Assembly: GCA_013813675.1 (NCBI GenBank)
Contig: JACCRH010000060.1
Coordinates: 1 to 12,860, forward strand
DNA from: Gemmatimonadales bacterium
Lineage (GTDB): Bacteria; Gemmatimonadota; Gemmatimonadetes; Gemmatimonadales; GWC2-71-9
Reading direction: 5' to 3'
Length of the DNA: 12,860 nucleotides
Every line of letters begins with the position of its first letter. The stretch's first letter is position 1. Of the stretch, positions 1 to 5,850 are shown piece by piece. Under the pieces are notes generated by a model that saw only the letters and a program-made list of their open reading frames with translations, was not told the DNA's origin and did no database searches. A program made the translations under genes and the position numbers.

Positions 1-2429
1 TCGGAGGTCATCACCGCATCATCGCCCCGCAACCGAAGCGTCCCACTCAGAGCGCCGTGGTCCAGTCCGAGCGTCAGCCGCCCGGGGCCCAGCTTCGCCT
101 GGTTGACGCGGGACGGCAGCAGCTCCACATCGAGCCGGGTGAGCATGCTGTCGATCCCGGCGCCGGTGAGCGATGCGGTGAACCGAGTCCCGAGATCGGT
201 GCTCAGACTGTCATGTCCAAGCAGGGTGCCGAGGTCGAGGGAATCCGTCCGGCCCTGGCGCACGACATACGACGGGACCTCGGCCATCGGCCGGCCTTCT
301 CCCTCCAGCGCGAGCGACCCCCCGTTGGTTCGGAGCGCCGCGACGTAGGTGAGTCTCTCGCCGGTCAGCTCGGCGTCCATGCTACCCGTGGCGACCTCGA
401 TCGGGCCCAGTCGTGACGGCGCGACGGTCAACCGGGCCTTGACGGACTTCGCCGACTCTCCCCAGCGGCCACTCGCGGTGGCGCCGAGCGTCACCGGCCC
501 GGCGAAATCGGGCTGGCCGAGCATGGTCCCGAGGTCCACGCTGTCGAGGGTAGCGCGCCGGACGACGAAGGTGCTGACGGAATCGAAGGGCCGGGCACTG
601 GCGTCCACGCTGAGCCGGCCGCCCTGGAAGGCGCCGCGCAGCTCAAGAACCGCGCGGCCGCCCTCCACCCTGGCCCGCGCGATCACCTGCTCGATCCGGC
701 GAGCGGCGTAGCGGAGCTCGTCCAGCTCGAGCCGGGCAGTGATGGAGGCGCTTTCCGGAGCGACGCCACGGCCTCGCAGGGTGAACCGGCCACTGAGTGG
801 TGCGGCGACAGTGTCGCCCATCAGCCTGCCGAGGTCCACCCGCTCGATGGTGCCGCGGCGGACCTCGTACGAGATGGTATCCTCGAAGCGCGCCGTCACC
901 AGGCCGCCGATTCGGCCACCGGCCATCAGCAGCGTGGGCCGGATCTCCAGCCGGCCAGCCGTGAGGTTGACGGCCGCGTCGCCCAGCGGCACTCTGCCCT
1001 GGTCCGGCCTCACCGCCGCCAGCTCGACCCTGCCCTCGAGATCCGCCTCGCGCGGCGCTACGCCGTCTCCGGCGACGCGGAACCGCACGTCCAGCGTCGA
1101 ATCGGCGGCGTCCCCCGCAAGCACCCGCGCCGCCGCCGCGGTGCCGTCCAGGCCAAGGGCCCCGCCGGCGAGACGGTAGGAAGGCACCGAATCGAACGGG
1201 CGAGCCCAACCGTCGGCCCGCACCGAGCCACCGAAGATCTGCCCCTTGAGCGCGAGATCGGCCCGGCCTCGATTGACCTCGGCTCGGAGGTCGATGTCGC
1301 GGAGGTCGGTCTCACCCACTCGGGAGCCCCGGAGCTGGAGCGATGCGTGGCCGTCGGCCACTGGGAGCGTCTCGCCTCGGAGGTCGGCGTCGACCTCTCC
1401 GTTCACCACGCCGATCGGGGCTGAGCGGTGGAGCCGCGAGGGATCGAGGTCGCGAACCTCGCCGTGCAGCCGGTAGACCGCCGGAGCGCCACGCCCCATG
1501 ACGGTGGAGCCCTGGAGCTCGATCGTTCCGGGGTCGAGCCGGGCGGCAAGCCGGGCGGTGACCAGGCGCCCCTCGGCCGATGCCGCCGCCTCCAGCCGCA
1601 GTTCCCCGTCGGGGGGCACGCCGGGATAGACGCTCGCCAGATCGGCCAGCGCGAGTGGAAGGGCCTCCAGGCTGACATCCAGCCGGTCGGCCACCCTCGG
1701 GTCGTCGAAGCTTCTGGGAAACACCACGCGGCCGGCGATGTCGCTGCGATGACTCTTGATACGGAATGGATCGAGGCGGATCTCCTCTGCGGTGACGGCG
1801 CCGGCGGCGGCAAGATCGAACCAGAGCGGCGAGCCGCCCGGAGGGGCGACCGAAGCGCCAAGAGTGTCCAGAGCCAGGAGGATGGGATCGCCGAGAACGA
1901 GGCCGCGGCCGTCGAGGAAAAGACCTCGCGCTCTCGCCGTGGAATCAGGGGCAAGGTGGGCTTCGATCTCCACCCTCCGCACCGTGAGCCGGTCGATGAC
2001 GAAGTCACCGCCGGCGGCGGTGGTATCGCCCGACGCCTCCAAGGCGTTGGCGATATCCCACCCCTGCGGACCTCTGCGGGCGACGACGCGGGCGCCGTCC
2101 ACCACCAGTTCGCGAAGCCGGCGATCGGGCCCGCGAAGCTGGCGGGGGTCGTAGCTGACGCGGAGACGCTCCACCAGTGCCAGCTCGCGGGAGCCCCGGC
2201 GCAGCCGCACCTGCTCGAGCTGTAACCCGGTGAGCCAGTTACCGCTTACCCGGCCGACCTGGAGCGCGTACCCGGGGTTGAGAGGGACCAGCGAGAGCAG
2301 CCGGCCGGTGGCCCAGGTCGCGACGGCGGGAACCTGGAGCAGGGCCACGATGGCGACCACGAGCGTCAGAGCCGAGATCGCGGCGATGGCCAGCACTCGG
2401 GTCAGGCGATGTAACAGGGGGGAGGGCAT
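1..2429 (-). CDS. TamB/AsmA-like envelope protein, N-terminal part (3' end beyond window)
   Basis: The frame is open from the ATG at 2429 to the left edge, giving 809 residues without a stop. Residues about 12-31 form one hydrophobic helix (LAIAAISALTLVVAIVALL), which fits an inner-membrane anchor. A TamB/AsmA-type N-terminal region follows (GNWLTGLQLEQVRLRRG, then LRVSYDPRQL, then VVDGARVVARRGPQGWDIAN). From about residue 319 the protein is a series of beta-rich repeats of about 100 residues. Known members of this family (TamB, YhdP, AsmA) form long hydrophobic grooves across the periplasm and act in phospholipid transport or outer-membrane protein insertion; that role here is inference. The C-terminal domain that would separate TamB from other AsmA-like proteins is outside the window. 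No clear Shine-Dalgarno site precedes 2429. An in-frame ATG at 2465 would add 12 residues (MAVPPVTPSLWA) and also lacks one. The 65-residue gene upstream is on the same strand and may be co-transcribed. Confidence 0.8.
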   Translation of the reverse strand, partial: MPSPLLHRLTRVLAIAAISALTLVVAIVALLQVPAVATWATGRLLSLVPLNPGYALQVGRVSGNWLTGLQLEQVRLRRGSRELALVERLRVSYDPRQLRGPDRRLRELVVDGARVVARRGPQGWDIANALEASGDTTAAGGDFVIDRLTVRRVEIEAHLAPDSTARARGLFLDGRGLVLGDPILLALDTLGASVAPPGGSPLWFDLAAAGAVTAEEIRLDPFRIKSHRSDIAGRVVFPRSFDDPRVADRLDVSLEALPLALADLASVYPGVPPDGELRLEAAASAEGRLVTARLAARLDPGTIELQGSTVMGRGAPAVYRLHGEVRDLDPSRLHRSAPIGVVNGEVDADLRGETLPVADGHASLQLRGSRVGETDLRDIDLRAEVNRGRADLALKGQIFGGSVRADGWARPFDSVPSYRLAGGALGLDGTAAAARVLAGDAADSTLDVRFRVAGDGVAPREADLEGRVELAAVRPDQGRVPLGDAAVNLTAGRLEIRPTLLMAGGRIGGLVTARFEDTISYEVRRGTIERVDLGRLMGDTVAAPLSGRFTLRGRGVAPESASITARLELDELRYAARRIEQVIARARVEGGRAVLELRGAFQGGRLSVDASARPFDSVSTFVVRRATLDSVDLGTMLGQPDFAGPVTLGATASGRWGESAKSVKARLTVAPSRLGPIEVATGSMDAELTGERLTYVAALRTNGGSLALEGEGRPMAEVPSYVVRQGRTDSLDLGTLLGHDSLSTDLGTRFTASLTGAGIDSMLTRLDVELLPSRVNQAKLGPGRLTLGLDHGALSGTLRLRGDDAVMTS
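3..1475 (-). repeat. Five tandem protein repeats of about 100 residues in the TamB-like protein
   Basis: Five units start with a short aromatic strand followed by a DLG-like turn. The anchoring aromatic residues are Y319, Y418, Y521, F621 and Y721, a spacing of 99, 103, 100 and 100. The best conserved pieces are FDSVPSYRL (412-420), FEDTISYEVRRGTIERVDLG (515-534), FDSVSTFVVRRATLDSVDLG (615-634) and EVPSYVVRQGRTDSLDLG (717-734). The first unit, at VYRLHGEVRDLDPSRL, is the most diverged. Periodic beta-sheet units are expected in the repeating beta-groove superfamily to which TamB and AsmA proteins belong. The positions were read directly from the translated sequence. Confidence 0.75.
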
Positions 2430-2536
2430 GGCCCATAGTGACGGTGTAACGGGCGGGACGGCCATGACTCGCGTCACGGCCGTCGGGTGCGGTCGGTTTG
2501 CCGTACTTCTGGGCCAGAGGCCTGAGGCTTAGCCGG

Positions 2537-2734
2537 TCATCTCCATTCGGCTCCGCAAGGGCACTGGTGGCGCCCGGCGTGGCCGGTATCGCGGTAGCAG
2601 ACACAGGAGTGGGCGCCATCATGGGTGCCGTAGAGGCACACCCGATCATGCACGTTGCCACTCTCGATCCGCTCGATGTTGCGGGCAATTTCACGCACCA
2701 CCGTGCCGCCCCGCGAGACCTCGGTCCCGTTCAC
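2537..2734 (-). CDS. 65-residue Cys/His-rich mini-protein, putative zinc-binding
   Basis: This short gene starts at GTG (2734) with AGGAG at 2742-2746, seven bases upstream, the best-placed Shine-Dalgarno site in the window. The frame is open further upstream, but the extra sequence is low-complexity and lacks a comparable start. Residues 1-32 look like a short charged helix (VVREIARNIERIESGNV). Residues 33-64 hold nine potential metal ligands: C33, H38, H42, C44, C46, H52, H56, C58 and C60, in CLYGTHDGAHSCVC then GHAGRHQCPCGAEW. The ending H-x3-H-x-C-x-CG-x2-W resembles small zinc-ribbon-like proteins. There is no signal peptide, so it is probably cytoplasmic. The function is unknown; a nucleic-acid or protein adaptor role would be a guess. 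It lies upstream of the TamB-like gene on the same strand, with a gap of about 71-107 bp depending on that gene's start. Confidence 0.6.
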   Translation of the reverse strand: MNGTEVSRGGTVVREIARNIERIESGNVHDRVCLYGTHDGAHSCVCYRDTGHAGRHQCPCGAEWR

Positions 2735-2741
2735 TGGCCAT

Positions 2742-2746
2742 CTCCT
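2742..2746 (-). promoter_or_regulatory. Shine-Dalgarno site that fixes the mini-protein GTG start
   Basis: On the minus strand AGGAG is followed by seven bases and then GTG at 2734. An ATG directly after the AGGAG is in another frame and too close to be used. This site is the main reason for choosing the 65-residue protein over the 156-residue open frame that contains it. Confidence 0.6.
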
Positions 2747-2806
2747 GGAACAGGTGTCGGCGGTAGAAGGGCCACAAGGTAGGGCGTTCCATTCCACATC
2801 GCCAGT

Positions 2807-2849
2807 CGTTCTTATCAACGTGGACGGCGTTGATTTGTAGACAAGAACG
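2807..2849. promoter_or_regulatory. Nested inverted repeat in the divergent intergenic region
   Basis: CGTTCTT (2807-2813) and ATCAACG (2814-2820) on the left are matched by CGTTGAT (2828-2834) and AAGAACG (2843-2849) on the right. Both 7-bp arm pairs are perfect. The centre is 7 bases, and 8 unpaired bases (TTGTAGAC) interrupt the right arm. It is noticeably more AT-rich than its surroundings. It lies between the divergent mini-protein gene (start 2734) and ATP-grasp gene (start 3006), so it could be an operator for either or a leader hairpin of the plus-strand transcript. The rest of 2735-3005 shows no gene and no promoter I can defend. Confidence 0.4.
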
Positions 2850-2895
2850 GGAAGGTGTGACGCGGGGGACGGTTGGAGGGGTTTCTGTGTCATCA

Positions 2896-2915
2896 TGTCA
2901 TTCTGAGCGCAGCGA
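2896..2915 (+). repeat. Degenerate half-copy of the dispersed palindromic repeat
   Basis: The 20 bases TGTCATTCTGAGCGCAGCGA match one arm of the palindrome at 11626-11691 (right arm reverse complement, TGTCACCCTGAGCGAAGCGA) at 17 of 20 positions. No matching second arm follows, so it is a solo or decayed half. It lies in the leader region of the ATP-grasp gene. Confidence 0.45.
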
Positions 2916-3005
2916 CCGCGCTTGTCGGCGCTTGCGGCACCGGAAGCGTGGGCAGCACATTGAGCCAGCGCGCCATCGACCGGTTCCTCCTCCCCAGCCG
3001 CTGCC

Positions 3006-4478
3006 ATGGATCCCGTGCCCGACGACCCCGTTCCCTCGGCCGAGCCGAGCCCCGCGGAAACTTCCGGCCTGCGCGGGGCGCGGCTGGCCGCTCGGGTGCG
3101 GCAGGCGCTCTACCATCTCCCGGCCGCCGACCTGGCGGCGGCTCACGAGCGCATGCGGCAAGGCGCGATCGAGCGGCACATGGACTACTTCCATGACGGC
3201 CGGGTCGAGAGCATTCGGGTGCTCCCCTGCCCCATCACGCTGCTCCCCGATCAGATCGACTACCTCCACTCGGTGACCCGGACACTGCATCACGGGCTGC
3301 TCAAGATGCCCGAGCTGTACTTCAGCGATCCGGCCGTCCACGACCTGCTTCGGCTCCACCCCGTGGAGGACGAGTGGCTCCGCGCGTGCTGGACTCCAGC
3401 GGTGCAGGCCCGGAATCCGGTGTTCGACCGGCTGGATTGCATGGTGGACTACGCCAGTCCCATCTGGAAGGACACCCTGCGGTTCGTGGAGCCCAATCTC
3501 ACCGGTATCGGAGGCCTGTACCTGGTTCCGGCGGTCGAGGAAGTGGTGGACGGCGTAGTGGTGCCGCTGCTGGTAGCACAGGACCCGGGGATCCGCCTCA
3601 CCCGGCTGCTCGACGCCAGGATCCTGCTGCTCCGGGAGCTGGTGGAGCACCTGGAGGTGGTGGGCCGGCCCGGGGGAATTATCTGCCTGGTAGAGCCCAA
3701 GTACGAGCTGGAAGGCATCGACGAGCAGCGCCGGCTGGTCGAATACTACGGCGAGCGGCACGGCATCGAGGTGCTCCACGCCGACCCGAGCGAGCTGCGC
3801 ATGAAGGGCGACGAGGTCTACTGCGGGGACACGCAGGTGGACCTGGTCTACCGTGACTACGCCGTGCTCGACCTGGTGGAGCTGGCGGCGGAGGGCATGG
3901 ATCCCGAGCCGATGCGCCGGTTGTTTCGGGAGAACCGCGTAGTCTCCTCCATCACCGCGGAGCTGGACTGTAAGAGCTGCTTCGAGGTGCTCACCGACCC
4001 GGTGCTGAGCGAGAAGTACTACAGCGAGGCGGAGCGCCGGGTCTTTCAGCATCACGTCCTCTGGACCCGGGTGGTGGGCGAGCGGCGGACCTCGCTCCCC
4101 GGCGGGGAGATGGGCGACCTGCTGGAATTCGCCTGCCGTGAGCGGGAGTGGCTGGTGCTCAAGCCCTCGCGCGGATACGGCGGCGAGGGTGTGCTGCTGG
4201 GGCAGACGGTAAGCGATGGCGCGTGGGTGCGAGCGCTGGACGCCGCGCTCAAGGACGAGGAGGTCTGGGTGCTCCAGCGCCTGGCGCAGATCCCGGTGAT
4301 CGAGGTACCGACACTGACGGCGGACGGCAGGCTCCACCCGGAGGCGTTCTACCACGTGATGGGGTTCGCGTCGAGCGACGACGGCATCGCGATTCTTGCC
4401 CGCGCGTCGCAGCGCCAGGTGGTGAACGTGGCGCAGCGCGGCGGGATGGCGGCGGTGATGCTGGCCGAGGAGGTGTGA
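3006..4478 (+). CDS. Circularly permuted ATP-grasp family protein, uncharacterised
   Basis: The 490-residue soluble protein has no signal peptide or membrane segment. It resembles the circularly permuted ATP-grasp type 2 / glutathionylspermidine synthase-like group. Visible landmarks in order are VEDEWLRACW, the substrate-side loop EPNLTGIGGLY (162-172), VEPKYELEG (229-237), VYRDYAVLDL (281-290), ELDCKSCFEVLTD around K323, and the glycine-rich ATP loop KPSRGYGGEGVLLG (386-399). The end, VVNVAQRGGMAAVML, is also family-like. ATP-grasp enzymes join a carboxylate to an amine or thiol through an acyl-phosphate; the substrate here cannot be told from sequence. The ATG at 3006 is the only start after an in-frame stop at 2961. 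A CT-rich stretch precedes it and there is no Shine-Dalgarno site. It has no same-strand partner nearby, so it is probably monocistronic, and it ends in a 10-bp hairpin. A 485-residue antisense frame exists but lacks recognisable motifs. Confidence 0.75.
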   Translation: MDPVPDDPVPSAEPSPAETSGLRGARLAARVRQALYHLPAADLAAAHERMRQGAIERHMDYFHDGRVESIRVLPCPITLLPDQIDYLHSVTRTLHHGLLKMPELYFSDPAVHDLLRLHPVEDEWLRACWTPAVQARNPVFDRLDCMVDYASPIWKDTLRFVEPNLTGIGGLYLVPAVEEVVDGVVVPLLVAQDPGIRLTRLLDARILLLRELVEHLEVVGRPGGIICLVEPKYELEGIDEQRRLVEYYGERHGIEVLHADPSELRMKGDEVYCGDTQVDLVYRDYAVLDLVELAAEGMDPEPMRRLFRENRVVSSITAELDCKSCFEVLTDPVLSEKYYSEAERRVFQHHVLWTRVVGERRTSLPGGEMGDLLEFACREREWLVLKPSRGYGGEGVLLGQTVSDGAWVRALDAALKDEEVWVLQRLAQIPVIEVPTLTADGRLHPEAFYHVMGFASSDDGIAILARASQRQVVNVAQRGGMAAVMLAEEV

Positions 4479-4480
4479 AA

Positions 4481-4515
4481 GAACGGCCCGCCGGCGCAGG
4501 GCAGACGGGCCGTTC
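4481..4515. terminator. Hairpin between convergent genes, terminator-like
   Basis: GAACGGCCCG (4481-4490) and CGGGCCGTTC (4506-4515) form a perfect 10-bp GC-rich stem with a 15-base loop. It starts three bases after the ATP-grasp stop codon and lies 21 bp from the stop of the convergent haloperoxidase gene. There is no T-run after the stem on either strand, so it may act bidirectionally with other factors or protect 3' ends. Confidence 0.55.
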
Positions 4516-4536
4516 CCACTTCCAGCTAGCGGGGAC

Positions 4537-5742
4537 CTACCCGCCGATCCCGCGTCTCAGTGCCAGCCTCCCCGCCTTCCGTCCGAGCTTCAGTCCCGCG
4601 TCCCCGTCAAACCGGTAGTGCAGTCCGCCGAACACCCGTGACAAGTTTGCTTCCCGCGAAATCCCATTCAAGAACTTGCGCTCCGAGGGAAACTGGTCCG
4701 ACAGTACGGCCTGCCAGGCACCCGTTTCACACGAGTGTGCCGACGGGTAGGACGGGTGATTTGGAAGGCCGGTGGCGAGGGTGATGCCGGGATCCGCTTG
4801 CGTCGGCCTGATGAACCAGTAGACGAACTTGGTATCGAAACACCCTATGATGGCATCGAATGCCGCCAAATTGCCGTACGCTAGAATGCGCGCGGCCCGA
4901 AGCTCGCCTACGTCGTGTTTCTCGATCAGATCCGACGCCACGCCGTTGAACAGCACGCCCGAGAACGGGACCCATTTCTGGGTGATAGCCACCTGCTCGG
5001 GTGTACGACTATCGGAAAGGGCCCGCACCTCGGCCAACGCGGCCAGGTATTCGGCCGATCCAAATGCCGGTGGCGGTGGGGCGTTGATCTCGCTCCCCGA
5101 TCTGAGGAAGAACGGCCGGGCGCCGAATCCGCCTTTCACCGTGGGGGCACCGCTGCTCACCCAGTAGCCGGGTCCCGTTGGCTGCGTGGGCAAGGGAGCC
5201 AGTCCGAAGTTATCGGTCGCGGCCTGGGCAAGCACAGCGGCGCCGACCTCGCGGCCGATGGCCTCACCGAGATCGAAGGCCTCCCCCTTGTGAGCCCGGC
5301 CTTCGTACTCGGCGCGCTGCGCCGTCAGCTCGGCATCGATGATCGCGGCATCGAGCGGGTAGAACTGCGTGAGAATCACGACCGACGCGCCTGCGGCCGC
5401 GCCCTCCAGCGCGGGACGGCGACCCGGACGCAACTGTTGCTGGCTCGCGGCCAGCACCGCGCGATACTGGGCGAGTGTGAGATAGGCATGGATCCGGCCG
5501 GCATTGGGCGGCGGACTGCCGGGGATGAGCCTGCTCCGGAAGATTTCGATGGCCTTTCGGTTCCAGCGGACACTGGAGCCGGTTGCCCCCGACGAATGGG
5601 CGGCCATGTTGTTCTCCTCTGTCTGGTCCGTCGGGGCCAGACCGGGTCCCGAGGTGTCCTCCCGGCAACCGGCCTGAAGCGCGGCGACGACGAGAAGCGC
5701 GGCCAAGCGGCGGGAGAACGGCTCTGTTCTGCGTCTCTCCAT
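4537..5742 (-). CDS. Secreted vanadium-dependent haloperoxidase / PAP2-type phosphatase, lipoprotein
   Basis: The 401-residue protein begins with a lipoprotein signal (RRLAALLVVAALQAGC, lipobox Cys26), so the mature form is expected to be lipid-anchored outside the cytoplasm. The three vanadate/phosphate-binding motifs of the haloperoxidase-PAP2 superfamily are intact and in order: K-x6-R-P as K305 to P313 (KFVYWFIRP), PSAH at 333-336 (Ala replacing Gly of the classic PSGH), and S-R-x5-H-x3-D at 368-379 (SRVFGGLHYRFD). The helical N-terminal half (LTLAQYRAVLAASQQQ and following) fits the chloroperoxidase-like bacterial branch. Family members either oxidise halides with peroxide or hydrolyse phosphate monoesters, and sequence alone does not separate these. 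The ATG at 5742 has GGAGG only four bases upstream. A second in-frame ATG (M46, at 5607) has AGGAG six bases upstream and would lose the signal. The gene is divergent from the large regulator, 108 bp between starts, and convergent with the ATP-grasp gene. Confidence 0.85.
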   Translation of the reverse strand: MERRRTEPFSRRLAALLVVAALQAGCREDTSGPGLAPTDQTEENNMAAHSSGATGSSVRWNRKAIEIFRSRLIPGSPPPNAGRIHAYLTLAQYRAVLAASQQQLRPGRRPALEGAAAGASVVILTQFYPLDAAIIDAELTAQRAEYEGRAHKGEAFDLGEAIGREVGAAVLAQAATDNFGLAPLPTQPTGPGYWVSSGAPTVKGGFGARPFFLRSGSEINAPPPPAFGSAEYLAALAEVRALSDSRTPEQVAITQKWVPFSGVLFNGVASDLIEKHDVGELRAARILAYGNLAAFDAIIGCFDTKFVYWFIRPTQADPGITLATGLPNHPSYPSAHSCETGAWQAVLSDQFPSERKFLNGISREANLSRVFGGLHYRFDGDAGLKLGRKAGRLALRRGIGG

Positions 5743-5745
5743 ACG

Positions 5746-5756
5746 ACCTCCGAGGT
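5746..5756. promoter_or_regulatory. 11-bp palindrome overlapping the haloperoxidase Shine-Dalgarno
   Basis: ACCTC-C-GAGGT is a perfect 5-bp inverted repeat around one base. Read on the minus strand it contains GGAGG (5747-5751), four bases before the haloperoxidase ATG. Pairing of the arms in RNA could partly mask the ribosome site, or the DNA could be a small operator; neither is shown. Confidence 0.3.
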
Positions 5757-5807
5757 GCGTGAGAGCTGCACGCCGGACCGGGCACAGCGCGGCAGCCAGG
5801 AATTCGC

Positions 5808-5836
5808 TTGCCCACCCCGATCCTGCGACGTACTCT
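5808..5836 (+). promoter_or_regulatory. Putative sigma-70 type promoter of the regulator gene, very short leader
   Basis: TTGCCC (5808-5813) and TACTCT (5831-5836) are separated by exactly 17 bases, and the ATG follows 14 bases after the -10 element. Transcription would start about eight bases before the ATG, which fits the lack of a Shine-Dalgarno site at this start. The -35 matches consensus at 4 of 6 positions and the -10 at 3 of 6, so the call is tentative. Confidence 0.35.
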
Positions 5837-5850
5837 ACGCATGGGCACTC

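Noticed and set aside
1..1315. Minus-strand frames of 85-188 residues in the first 1.3 kb
   Set aside because: They are out of frame with the continuous 809-residue TamB-like frame.
1428..2225. 265-residue plus-strand open frame
   Set aside because: It is antisense to the TamB-like gene, which has a continuous frame with a membrane anchor and regular repeats.
2735..3007. N-terminal extension of the Cys/His mini-protein to 156 residues
   Set aside because: The extra 91 residues are low-complexity and cross the nested inverted repeat and the half-repeat; the GTG at 2734 has a much better ribosome site.
2898..4355. 485-residue open frame on the minus strand
   Set aside because: It is antisense to the ATP-grasp gene, which has clear motifs; the His- and Gln-rich translation looks like a shadow.
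4915..5850. Upstream extension of the regulator open frame
   Set aside because: It runs antisense through the haloperoxidase gene with no domain; the SARP fold begins right after the ATG at 5851.
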